Assembly: GCF_000377625.1 (NCBI RefSeq)
Contig: NZ_KB898329.1
Coordinates: forward strand, 124,001 to 188,000
Length of the DNA stretch: 64,000 nucleotides
Direction of reading: 5' to 3'
Origin: Prevotella veroralis DSM 19559 = JCM 6290
Lineage (GTDB): Bacteria > Bacteroidota > Bacteroidia > Bacteroidales > Bacteroidaceae
The translations under genes and the position numbers were made by a program. The notes under the pieces were generated by a model. The model ran no database searches and was not told the origin of the DNA. It saw only the letters and a list, made by a program, of their open reading frames with translations. Shown piece after piece: positions 7,692-16,158 of the stretch (positions are counted from its first letter, which is position 1; each line of letters opens with the position of its first letter).

Positions 7692-9422
7692 ATGTTTCGT
7701 TCGTTCTTTAACAGGCGTTTTTACAAGAGTGTAAGTATTATTCTCGTAGTTCTCCTATTGTCATCTATTGCCAGTCGTAACCTCTCGTTGACAAGAAGAC
7801 ATATACAAAGATGTGCCGTAGATGTGACTGAAAAGTCTTATTATCAGTTGGACGTTGATGGCAAACCAGCAGCTTATTTCTCTGATTATACCGACTCTAC
7901 TTTCGTTGGTGGTAGTCTCTCTGCCGACAGCATACACTCACGTATGTCCGTCTCAGAGGGCTATTGGGTGAATAAACTCCCCATTTTGCCTTCTTGCTTT
8001 GGGCGTATAGCAGTGATAAGGCGCCATTATCCTTCTACAATTATCAATCTGAAGGATCAGAAACTGCGCCATGTATTGATGTATGCGTTGCTGAAGATGG
8101 ATATAAAGTTGGTGGGTTTGCAGTCCAAGCGGAACGAGACAGCCTATTATCTGCGCGTTCATAGTGTGCAAGATTATGGCTATAACAAGATTGCCGATTA
8201 TCATACAAAGTTGGTGCAACAGATGGATTCACTACAAAGGATTATACATGCTTTGCAAGATATAAAGCCCAGCTCGCGTCTCCGTATCCGTCAAGTGAAT
8301 CAATACACAGCACGTGTATGGTATAAGCCAGGCGAGATAATGGTTTGTAATCGCTTGAATGACGAGTCAAACCGATGGGCTCTTTGCTTGCAGACATCTG
8401 ATTGTATGACTCCTTGGAGGATCTCTTCACGCTTCGGCAGAGAGCGAGGTATGCAAGAGAGTTTGCGTCACTTCAAGTCTTATCCGCATCCCGTTCTCGG
8501 CTTTCCGGCAGGAGCTTTGATCGATTCTGCGGGTTATTACGTTGGCGAGCAACGAAGAGGAAAGGCTGAGGGATATGGTCAGTATTATGGTAATGATGGT
8601 AGTTTCTATGATGGGCATTGGCTGGATGACAAACGAAATGGCTTTGGTATCAATGTTGCGCCACATGACTTTCTGAAGGTAGGGGAGTGGAAGAACAACG
8701 TATTTAAGGGCGAACGTCTCACTTACAACGCTGACCGTATCTATGGCATAGACCTTTCTAAACATCAACATGAGAAGGGGGAGCAGCGTTACGGCATAGC
8801 TTGGAGCAAGTTAAGAATCACTCATCTTGGTACATTAAGCACTAAGAAGATCAAAGGAGTGGTTGATTATCCGATCTCATTTGCCTATATCAAGGCAACT
8901 GAAGGGCGTACTTTGCTCAACAACTATTACTATTCTGATTACTTGGCAGCCCGTCAGCAGGGGATCAGAGTGGGCTCTTATCATTTCTTCTCAACCTTGT
9001 CTTCGGGCTATATGCAGGCTAACTTCTTCTTAAAGAAAGCTCGATTCAGAAAAGGCGACCTACCCCCTGTGCTTGACGTAGAGCCTACTGATGCGCAAAT
9101 TCATGCTATGGGAGGTGCTGAAGTGCTGTTCAAACAAGTGAGGATATGGATGTCTATGGTATTTAAACATACGGGTCATCGCCCGATACTCTATATCAGT
9201 CAGTCGTTTGCTAACCGTTATATGCCCTTAGCCCCTGACCTTGGTGATAACTATCTCGTGTGGATTGCGCGTTATGGAGAGTATAAACCTAACTTCAAGT
9301 TAGCTTACTGGCAGCTTAGTCCTGATGGTAAGGTGCGTGGTATTCATGGTGATGTTGATATCAATGTGTTCAATGGTTATCGCAATCAATACGAAGACTT
9401 CTTAAAGAGACATTGCTTTTGA
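7692..9422 (+). CDS. Glycoside hydrolase family 25 lysozyme with MORN-like repeats
   Basis: A 576-residue protein. An N-terminal membrane anchor or signal (residues ~10-30) precedes ~250 residues I do not recognise. One or two MORN-type repeats follow (GKAEGYGQYYG, GSFYDGHW, KRNGFGI, ~290-320), then a GH25 domain from ~348 to the end. That domain has YGIDLSKHQ, FAYIKATEG, SYHFF and the catalytic PVLDVEP (Asp/Glu ~461-463), ending YWQLSPDG and DVDINVF. GH25 enzymes cleave the N-acetylmuramic acid-N-acetylglucosamine bond of peptidoglycan, so the domain should act in the periplasm or outside. The MORN part may bind lipid or act as a scaffold. The gene appears monocistronic. Confidence 0.9.
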   Translation: MFRSFFNRRFYKSVSIILVVLLLSSIASRNLSLTRRHIQRCAVDVTEKSYYQLDVDGKPAAYFSDYTDSTFVGGSLSADSIHSRMSVSEGYWVNKLPILPSCFGRIAVIRRHYPSTIINLKDQKLRHVLMYALLKMDIKLVGLQSKRNETAYYLRVHSVQDYGYNKIADYHTKLVQQMDSLQRIIHALQDIKPSSRLRIRQVNQYTARVWYKPGEIMVCNRLNDESNRWALCLQTSDCMTPWRISSRFGRERGMQESLRHFKSYPHPVLGFPAGALIDSAGYYVGEQRRGKAEGYGQYYGNDGSFYDGHWLDDKRNGFGINVAPHDFLKVGEWKNNVFKGERLTYNADRIYGIDLSKHQHEKGEQRYGIAWSKLRITHLGTLSTKKIKGVVDYPISFAYIKATEGRTLLNNYYYSDYLAARQQGIRVGSYHFFSTLSSGYMQANFFLKKARFRKGDLPPVLDVEPTDAQIHAMGGAEVLFKQVRIWMSMVFKHTGHRPILYISQSFANRYMPLAPDLGDNYLVWIARYGEYKPNFKLAYWQLSPDGKVRGIHGDVDINVFNGYRNQYEDFLKRHCF

Positions 9423-9473
9423 ATGTCGCTTTAAGAAGTTATAAATAATTGTGTGATACGATTCAAATGCGCC

Positions 9474-10556
9474 TTAGAGAGTAATTTCTCCAGAACCAAA
9501 GCAGCGGTGGTGCTGCTCATCATATATGACACAGAACTGTCCGGGGGCAACTCCATGAATATTCTCTGTAGAATGGATGAGGCACTTCCCATCGCTTAGT
9601 TGCTCCACGGTAGCCGTGTGATACTCCGGTGTATGGCGTATCTTGAAAGTCACCTTAGCTGGTAGTTCCGTGATACCTTCGGTTAGGAAGTGGAAATCAT
9701 GCAGTGGGAAGTCCTTCTTATAAGCTGTTGCTGGATCATAACCATGGCTTACATAGAGAAGATTCTGCGCCACATCCTTCTTAACAACGAACCAAGGACC
9801 GCCTCCAAGACCCAATCCTTTGCGTTGTCCGATGGTGTGGAACCATAGTCCACGGTGCTCACCAATCTTCTTACCAGTCTCTAATTCGATGATGTCACCC
9901 ATCTGTTCCCCCAGATAACGACGTACATACTCATTGTAATCAATGTTCCCAAGGAAGCAAATACCCTGTGAGTCCTTCCTACGAGCATTGATTAAGTGCT
10001 CCTGTTCGGCAATTTCTCTCACCTCATTCTTCGCATAATGCCCTATAGGGAATATCGCTTTCTTTAGTTGCCAATCGTATATTTGAGCTAAGAAGTCGGT
10101 CTGATCTTTTACAGGGTCAGGGCTTGTTGTAAGCCATTTACGCCCAGCAATCCATTCAGTCTGCGCATAATGCCCCGTTGCAATTAGGTCATAATCATGT
10201 CCCATCTTCGCATCGAAGGCACCAAACTTTATGAGTCTGTTGCACATCACATCAGGGTTTGGAGTGAAACCAGCCTTTACCTTTTCCATAGTATAGCTCG
10301 TTACCTGATCCCAATACTCCTTATGACAATCGATGACCTGCAACTTGCAGCCATAACGATGCGCCACGGAAGTAGCCATCTCCAAGTCTTCTTCAGAGTT
10401 GCAATCCCATTCTTCCTTCTCTTCTGGTCCTATCTTAATATAGAAACAATCGGGGTGTAAGCCCAGTCGAGCAAACTCATACACGACGACCGAGCTATCT
10501 ACACCGCCAGAGAGAAGCACAGCAATGCGTTTATCTTTTATCTCCTGAATATCCAT
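9474..10556 (-). CDS. mnmA: tRNA-specific 2-thiouridylase MnmA
   Basis: A 360-residue cytoplasmic enzyme that thiolates the wobble uridine (U34) of tRNA-Lys, -Glu and -Gln, using ATP and sulfur relayed from a cysteine desulfurase. The PP-loop is LLSGGVDSS (residues 14-22). The conserved NPDVMCNRLIKFG carries the first catalytic Cys (~104), and GICFLGN carries the second (~200). The C-terminal beta-barrel ends with the PGQFCVIYD motif. Length and motifs are normal. It starts 29 nt downstream of a YitT-like gene on the same strand, so the two may be co-transcribed. Confidence 0.95.
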   Translation of the reverse strand: MDIQEIKDKRIAVLLSGGVDSSVVVYEFARLGLHPDCFYIKIGPEEKEEWDCNSEEDLEMATSVAHRYGCKLQVIDCHKEYWDQVTSYTMEKVKAGFTPNPDVMCNRLIKFGAFDAKMGHDYDLIATGHYAQTEWIAGRKWLTTSPDPVKDQTDFLAQIYDWQLKKAIFPIGHYAKNEVREIAEQEHLINARRKDSQGICFLGNIDYNEYVRRYLGEQMGDIIELETGKKIGEHRGLWFHTIGQRKGLGLGGGPWFVVKKDVAQNLLYVSHGYDPATAYKKDFPLHDFHFLTEGITELPAKVTFKIRHTPEYHTATVEQLSDGKCLIHSTENIHGVAPGQFCVIYDEQHHRCFGSGEITL

Positions 10557-10585
10557 TCTATAATCCTTTCCTATCTAAAAAACCG

Positions 10586-11497
10586 TCAGGCTTTTACCTG
10601 TTCTTCGGTTATCTTCTTGCGATGCGATACCTTCATGCGATCAAAACCAACGCCATATACACCATTAACAGCCCCTTGCGAAACGAATGCGTTGGGGTCT
10701 ATTTCATCAATGAGTTGGTAGATGGCGCGTGCTTCCGAACGCCTTGCTATGACGAAGAGCATCTTCAAGTCCTTACCCGTATAGAACCCTTGTGCATTGA
10801 TGATGGTACATCCGCGTGGCACGTCGTTATTGATGGCTGTACCGATCTCTGCCCAATGCTCCGATATAACAAAGAACTGAACGGAACCTCGCATACCGTT
10901 GATCATGTAATCAACAACGTATGTCATGACAAAGAGAACGATGTATCCATAGATTACTTTCTCCCAATTATTCAATACGAGATAACTTGAGCTAATAATG
11001 CAAAGGTCGCATGCCAAGATGACACGACCTAATGAGATGTCACGGTACTTATGTATCATTGCGGCGATAACATCCGATCCGCCAGAGCTTGCATTGTACT
11101 GTAATGCGATAGCAACACCAGCTCCTAATAGTACACCTCCTACTACACAGGCAAGGAAGGGCTGGTCGGCAAAGAGTGCATGACCCGCAAATACCTGTCT
11201 AAAAAGCGATGTAAAGAATGCGAAGCTAAGCACTGCAAAGATGGTTCTAACGCAGAACTTCCACCCAAGAATCCTCAAAGCAACAAAGAGAAGAATGCCA
11301 TTAATTGCCAAGTAGGTATATTGAACGGGAATATCTAATCCCCATTGAATAACAGAGGAAATACCTGCTATACCACCAATTGTAATCTTGTGAGGTAAGA
11401 GGAAGGCGCACCATCCAAAACTACCAAGCAACATTGCAAAAGCAATCACTAAGAACTCCCATACGTCTCTTAGCTTGTTTTTTCTTTTTCTGACCAT
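10586..11497 (-). CDS. YitT family membrane protein (DUF161 + DUF2179)
   Basis: A 303-residue protein with a basic N-terminus (MVRKRKNK), five to six hydrophobic helices containing the family's GSFGWCAFLLPHKITIGG and ASSGGSDVIA stretches, and a soluble C-terminal DUF2179 domain from ~225 (FYTGKDLKMLFVIARR). The family is widespread, and its transport or sensing function is not firmly established. A promoter sits at 11522-11553. mnmA lies directly downstream. Confidence 0.85.
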   Translation of the reverse strand: MVRKRKNKLRDVWEFLVIAFAMLLGSFGWCAFLLPHKITIGGIAGISSVIQWGLDIPVQYTYLAINGILLFVALRILGWKFCVRTIFAVLSFAFFTSLFRQVFAGHALFADQPFLACVVGGVLLGAGVAIALQYNASSGGSDVIAAMIHKYRDISLGRVILACDLCIISSSYLVLNNWEKVIYGYIVLFVMTYVVDYMINGMRGSVQFFVISEHWAEIGTAINNDVPRGCTIINAQGFYTGKDLKMLFVIARRSEARAIYQLIDEIDPNAFVSQGAVNGVYGVGFDRMKVSHRKKITEEQVKA

Positions 11498-11521
11498 GTG
11501 TTTATCGATAAATAGTATTTT

Positions 11522-11553
11522 GCAAAGATAGTGAAAATATAATGAAAATCAAG
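11522..11553 (-). promoter_or_regulatory. Promoter of the yitT-like/mnmA unit
   Basis: On the minus strand, CTTG (11553-11550), 19 nt, then TATCTTTGC (11530-11522). This predicts a start near 11518 and a short leader to the ATG at 11497. Confidence 0.65.
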
Positions 11554-11582
11554 TTACTGGATGTCTTTTTCATAATTATGAT

Positions 11583-11705
11583 ATGTTCTTTCTCTTGTAA
11601 GAGAGTCTTTTCTCCAATCAAAGAGACGCCCTTTTCATTGCGAAGAAAGCCTTTCTTCACAGCAAGAAGAGCCTCTCTTTGCATGAAAGAAAGGCTCTTC
11701 TGTTT
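11583..11705. repeat. 22-bp-period array with CTT/AAG dyads
   Basis: Units start at 11583, 11605, 11627, 11649 and 11671 (exactly 22 bp apart), with a partial unit to 11705. Each contains a dyad, for example TCTCTTGTAAGAGA in the first and CTTTGCATGAAAG in the fifth. It lies between the 3' end of the calcium ATPase gene and the yitT promoter. Confidence 0.8.
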
Positions 11706-11733
11706 ATTAGTTGGTATTCTCCTTGATTTGTGA

Positions 11734-14430
11734 CTATTGCTTGTTTCGTTTGTTGAAGAGGCGGAATAACTCTCCAACCCATAGAACGACAGAGGTGGAA
11801 GTGACGATGATCAACCAATCAGAAAGGCTAAGGGGAGTGACGTTGAACATCTTTCCACCACACTGCACGATGATAATTTGCCCCACAAATATCAACAAGG
11901 CTATAACACCAAAACCCTTACAACCTTTCAAGTGGAAAGCACTGCGTCCTGTTGCAAAGGCTCGCGCATTAAACATGTTCCAGAACTGTATCATCACAAA
12001 GAGTGTGAAGAAGATGCTCAATTCATGGTCAGTTAGTCCTTGGTTTCCCATATTCTTCCATGTAAGGAAGTCGGTCATTGATTGAATAGGAGCATGTTCC
12101 AGCATATAAAGCAACGTGAGTAGGATTGCAAAGAACAAACATCCAACACCGATAATGAGCCTTGTCATTGCTGGATTAATAATGAAGGACTTGCGGTTGC
12201 GAGGCTTGTCACGCATGACGTCTTTCGATGGTGGAAGAGATGCGAGAGCCATAGCTGCGAAGGTATCCATAATGAGATTGACCCATAACATTTGAGTTAC
12301 TGTCAGTGGACTCTGCGTTCCCATCAGTGCTCCTGCTAAAACGATAAGGCAGGCAGCAACGTTTACTGTCATCTGAAAAAGGATGAATCTCTGAATGTTC
12401 TGATAGAGTGATCGCCCCCACATTACTGCACGACCAATAGAACGGAAGGAGTTATCAATGATGGTGATATCGGATGCTTCTTTCGCAACATTCGTTCCAT
12501 CGCCCATTGATAAACCCACGTGTGCCGCTTTGAGAGCTGGAGCATCGTTTGTTCCATCGCCCGTAACAGCTACGACTTGGTGCTGGGCTTGCAAGGCTTC
12601 AACCAATCGCTTCTTATCCATTGGGCGTGCGCGGGCTATGATCTTTAGACTGTTTACACGTTTAGAAAGTTCTTCGTCGCTTAGAGCTTCAAACTCCGGA
12701 CCTGTTATCACACAGTTATCACAATCCTTCCCAGTCCATAGTCCCACCTGTCGACCTATCTCTTTTGCTGTCCCCGGGGTATCGCCTGTGACAATCTTAA
12801 CATCTATTCCAGCATCAAGACATTCCCGAACAGCAGCTGGAACCTCCTTACGAACAGGGTCGGAGATGGCTACGATACCTTGGAAAGTTAATCCTTTCCC
12901 TGTTTGTTTGATGGTGTCGAGGAGGGTTGGAATTACCCCTTCGTGTAAGTTCTCATCGTTGATGAGCATATAGGCAAAGCCCAATGTGCGCATAGCTTGG
13001 TTCTGCCAGGTTAACAACTGGTTGCTAATTTCATCCCACGAACGATTCCCCATGATAGAAGAACAATAATTACGGATGATGTCGGTTGCACCTTTTATAT
13101 ATAAGATGGTCTTCCCTGGAAGTTGAGCTGAGCGCACCAAAGTTCCCATGCACTTGCGTTCTGTTGAGAAAGGAAGTTCGTCTATCACTTCAGCCTCTGT
13201 GCGCAACTGACGATAATCATAGCCCTGATCATTTAACCAAAGTAGGAGTGCGCCTTCTGTTGGGTTGCCTAAGGCGGTTGGATGATGATCGTCAGAGAAA
13301 TCGAGAGACGCTGTTGAGTTCACAGCAATAGCCTCTCTTGCTAACGCCTTGTGCTCTTCAGTCTCTCTGTCAATAGCCATTTCACTCACACGCATTTGAT
13401 TCTGCGTTAGCGTTCCGGTCTTATCTGTACAAATGACAGTCGTTGCCCCCATAGTTTCGCAAGCGTGCATCTTGCGCACAAGATTGTTTGTTTTTAGCAT
13501 GCGACGCATTGAATAAGCCAAAGAAAGCGTTACCGCCATAGGCAATCCTTCGGGAACAGCAACGACGATAAGCGTCACGCAGATCATTATTGAGTCTAGG
13601 AGATATTGCAGGAAACGTACCCATTCGAAAGAGAAGTTCGAGAAGAACATGATAATGCGGGCAATGAGAATGAGGGCGGCAATGGTGTAACTAGCCCAAG
13701 TAATAAGTTTGCCCAATCGTTCTAATTGCTCGGTAAGGGGTGTCTTAACGCTGTTGTCGATCTGAGAAGCTACGAAAACCTTACCATTTTCGGTGTTATC
13801 TCCAATCTTCTCAACGCGGAATAAACCATGACCTTCCATCACCTTCGTTCCACGAAGGACATAGTTTGTTGGGAATGTTGCGTCTTTATCGAAATCAGCA
13901 TCATGTGTACTCTTATGACAGATAGGCTCTCCAGTGAGAGAAGACTCGTCTATGTTGAGAGAGATAGCTTGTAGTAACGATCCATCAGCAGGCACTTCAG
14001 AACCCGTGTTGAGCCTGACAATATCGCCAACAACCACTTCTTGCTTTGTTATTTGGGTGGTATTGCCATTGCGAATGACCTCCACAGGTTCCTCGTCGTT
14101 GACTTGGTTGAGAACAGAAAAGGCTTTGTTCGCTTTCTCCTCGAAGAAGAATGCCATGCCAGTAGCCAATAGTATGGCGATAAAAATGCCTACTGGCTCG
14201 AAAAACACCTCTGTTCCTTCATGCAAACCATAGTATTCATAGAAAGAGATAGCGATAGAGAGAATGCCAGCAACAAGTAGAATGATAATCAGAGGATCCT
14301 CAAATTTCTTTATAAAACGCTTCCACATAGACTCTTTTGTGGGTGGTGTGAGGAGGTTCTCACCGTACTTCTTCCTACTTGCTAACACCTCTTGATCATT
14401 AAGCCCGTTAATTATCTTCTTCTCTTCCAT
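11734..14430 (-). CDS. Calcium-translocating P-type ATPase, PMCA type
   Basis: An 898-residue P2B-like ATPase expected to pump Ca2+ out across the cytoplasmic membrane. It has an N-terminal cation-ATPase domain, an actuator loop with ESSLTGEP, and the phosphorylation motif ICTDKTGTLT (Asp336). The VPEGLP helix is the M4 ion site. The nucleotide-binding domain has KGATDII, and the P-domain hinge reads TGDGTNDAPALK. Six C-terminal helices follow. Length is normal for bacterial PMCA-type pumps. No partner gene is adjacent. A -7 box TATCTTTGC (minus strand, 14509-14501) lies ~70 nt upstream of the ATG. Confidence 0.93.
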   Translation of the reverse strand: MEEKKIINGLNDQEVLASRKKYGENLLTPPTKESMWKRFIKKFEDPLIIILLVAGILSIAISFYEYYGLHEGTEVFFEPVGIFIAILLATGMAFFFEEKANKAFSVLNQVNDEEPVEVIRNGNTTQITKQEVVVGDIVRLNTGSEVPADGSLLQAISLNIDESSLTGEPICHKSTHDADFDKDATFPTNYVLRGTKVMEGHGLFRVEKIGDNTENGKVFVASQIDNSVKTPLTEQLERLGKLITWASYTIAALILIARIIMFFSNFSFEWVRFLQYLLDSIMICVTLIVVAVPEGLPMAVTLSLAYSMRRMLKTNNLVRKMHACETMGATTVICTDKTGTLTQNQMRVSEMAIDRETEEHKALAREAIAVNSTASLDFSDDHHPTALGNPTEGALLLWLNDQGYDYRQLRTEAEVIDELPFSTERKCMGTLVRSAQLPGKTILYIKGATDIIRNYCSSIMGNRSWDEISNQLLTWQNQAMRTLGFAYMLINDENLHEGVIPTLLDTIKQTGKGLTFQGIVAISDPVRKEVPAAVRECLDAGIDVKIVTGDTPGTAKEIGRQVGLWTGKDCDNCVITGPEFEALSDEELSKRVNSLKIIARARPMDKKRLVEALQAQHQVVAVTGDGTNDAPALKAAHVGLSMGDGTNVAKEASDITIIDNSFRSIGRAVMWGRSLYQNIQRFILFQMTVNVAACLIVLAGALMGTQSPLTVTQMLWVNLIMDTFAAMALASLPPSKDVMRDKPRNRKSFIINPAMTRLIIGVGCLFFAILLTLLYMLEHAPIQSMTDFLTWKNMGNQGLTDHELSIFFTLFVMIQFWNMFNARAFATGRSAFHLKGCKGFGVIALLIFVGQIIIVQCGGKMFNVTPLSLSDWLIIVTSTSVVLWVGELFRLFNKRNKQ

Positions 14431-14453
14431 AATGTCTTTGTGTATGAGACAAC

Positions 14454-14550
14454 GGCGACAAAAGGGAACATGTTTACCTTTTAGCTGTTGTACTTGGGCT
14501 GCAAAGATACAAAGAAAAAATGATATTTGGCGACAGAAGGGAACATGTTT
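14454..14550. repeat. Pair of 22-bp direct repeats around the ATPase promoter
   Basis: GGCGACA-AAGGGAACATGTTT occurs at 14454-14475 and 14529-14550 with one mismatch. One copy lies in the predicted leader and one lies upstream of the -7 box at 14501-14509. Confidence 0.75.
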
Positions 14551-14700
14551 GCTATCAAGTGGAAGTTCTTACATTCACTACTATCGCTCGCGCCTTTAAA
14601 GCAATGGGGATTAGTGCATCTTTTGAAGCGCAAGGAATAGGGCGTATAGCATTGTGGTAAAGATGATATCGTACTATTGGTAAAATTGAAGGAAATCATT

Positions 14701-14813
14701 TTTGCTGTCATTCCTGTCATCTTTTCATAGTATATAAGGCATTAGTAATCAATGATATAGTGTAAATGTTAAAACTGACAGCAAATGATTTTGAAACTTA
14801 ATTAGGGGTTTTA
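14701..14813 (+). repeat. Dispersed TGACAGCAAA element, copy B
   Basis: The left arm TTTGCTGTCA (14701-14710) is followed by TTCCTGTCAT. The right arm TGACAGCAAA (14776-14785) is preceded by AATGTTAAAAC. The tail is TTAATTAGGGGTTTTA. The arms match copy A; the centre does not. Confidence 0.82.
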
Positions 14814-14891
14814 TGTAATATAAATGAACTGGTTTTGTATTACTAAGATGGTTAAGAATACCTTTCATAAGCAGGACTTACGAACATAAGT

Positions 14892-15938
14892 CTACCCTTC
14901 ACGGAAAAAGTCGAGTGCTTCCTTAATGTCTTCCTCCGTGATGGTCTGATCGATGCGGATGTCTCCGATACCACCAAGGAGCGTCACATTGATTTCATTA
15001 CCACGATTCTTTTTATCGTGGTGCATGAGTTCTATAAGTTCAGGATAGTCGTTGCAGGTGATAGGAAGACTTCCATAATACACCCGAATGAAGTTTACTG
15101 TTTGGCGCATGCGCTCTGTGGGGAAGTCTGTTTGTGTCGTTGCAAGATACAGCTCAGCAATCAGTCCGAATGCGACAGCGTAACCATGCAAGATAGGTTG
15201 GCGCTTCATCGCCCATGACTCGAACGCATGTCCAAAGGTGTGACCGAGGTTTAAGGCTTTACGAATACCCTTTTCGTGTGGATCTTCAGCAACGATACGT
15301 TCCTTAATGCGTACACTCTTATCCAGCATTGAGGCTAATTGATGGAGATCAGGTTGTGCTAGATTGAAGTTGATGAGCTCTGCCCACATCGTTTCATCAG
15401 CTATCAAACCGTGTTTGAGCATCTCGGCATAACCGCTGCGGATATTTTCTTCATCAAGTGTTTGGAGCCAGTTGGTATCAAGCAATACAAATTCAGCATC
15501 ATTAAAAACTCCTATCTCGTTCTTTAACCCACCAAAGTTGATCCCCGTTTTACCTCCAACACTTGCATCCACCATGGCAAGTAAGGTTGTTGGAACATTG
15601 ATGAAGTTGATTTCCCGTTTGTAGGTTGAAGCAGCAAAGCCACCTAAGTCGGTCACCATACCACCTCCAAGGTTGATGAGCAGACTGTGCCGTGTGGCTT
15701 TCCCTTGCTGTAATGATTCCCATACATGGATGAGTGTGTCAAGATTCTTACGTCTGTCAGTTGCACCAATAACAATTGTTTGAGCATCTTTCAGACATAA
15801 ATAATCCTTGACAAGAGACCAACAGAGTTTGTTGGTAGTTTCATCTACAAGAACAAAGATTCTATCATGTTCACATTCAGCAATGGCTTTTGCCAATTCT
15901 GTCTTGAGATGTCTTGATATGATGACACGCTGTTTCAT
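14892..15938 (-). CDS. aroB: 3-dehydroquinate synthase
   Basis: A 348-residue cytoplasmic enzyme that converts DAHP to 3-dehydroquinate, the second step of the shikimate pathway, using NAD+ and a divalent metal. Visible signatures are the glycine-rich NLGGGMVTDLGGFAAS and VDASVGGKTGIN (NAD/substrate loop), the metal-site Glu in SGYAEMLKHGLI, and the metal-site histidine motif LNLGHTFGHAFE. The length is typical. It stands alone on the minus strand, with no other aro gene adjacent. Repeat copy B lies 79 bp beyond its stop. Confidence 0.95.
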   Translation of the reverse strand: MKQRVIISRHLKTELAKAIAECEHDRIFVLVDETTNKLCWSLVKDYLCLKDAQTIVIGATDRRKNLDTLIHVWESLQQGKATRHSLLINLGGGMVTDLGGFAASTYKREINFINVPTTLLAMVDASVGGKTGINFGGLKNEIGVFNDAEFVLLDTNWLQTLDEENIRSGYAEMLKHGLIADETMWAELINFNLAQPDLHQLASMLDKSVRIKERIVAEDPHEKGIRKALNLGHTFGHAFESWAMKRQPILHGYAVAFGLIAELYLATTQTDFPTERMRQTVNFIRVYYGSLPITCNDYPELIELMHHDKKNRGNEINVTLLGGIGDIRIDQTITEEDIKEALDFFREG

Positions 15939-16158
15939 AAGTTATCTAATCACTTTTAATCCTTATAAAAAACCTTACTTAGGAACGCCTTTGTCTATTA
16001 AGACGATGGAGAGCAGCATAATCTAATAGGATCAACTGCCAACTGCAATGTTACAAAAAATAATTGTAAACGTCTTATATAAGCTGTTAAAAGTGAAGAT
16101 TAAAGTTAAACTTCTTATATGTTTAACCATCATATAAATCAGTTAATGAGATAGTTTT

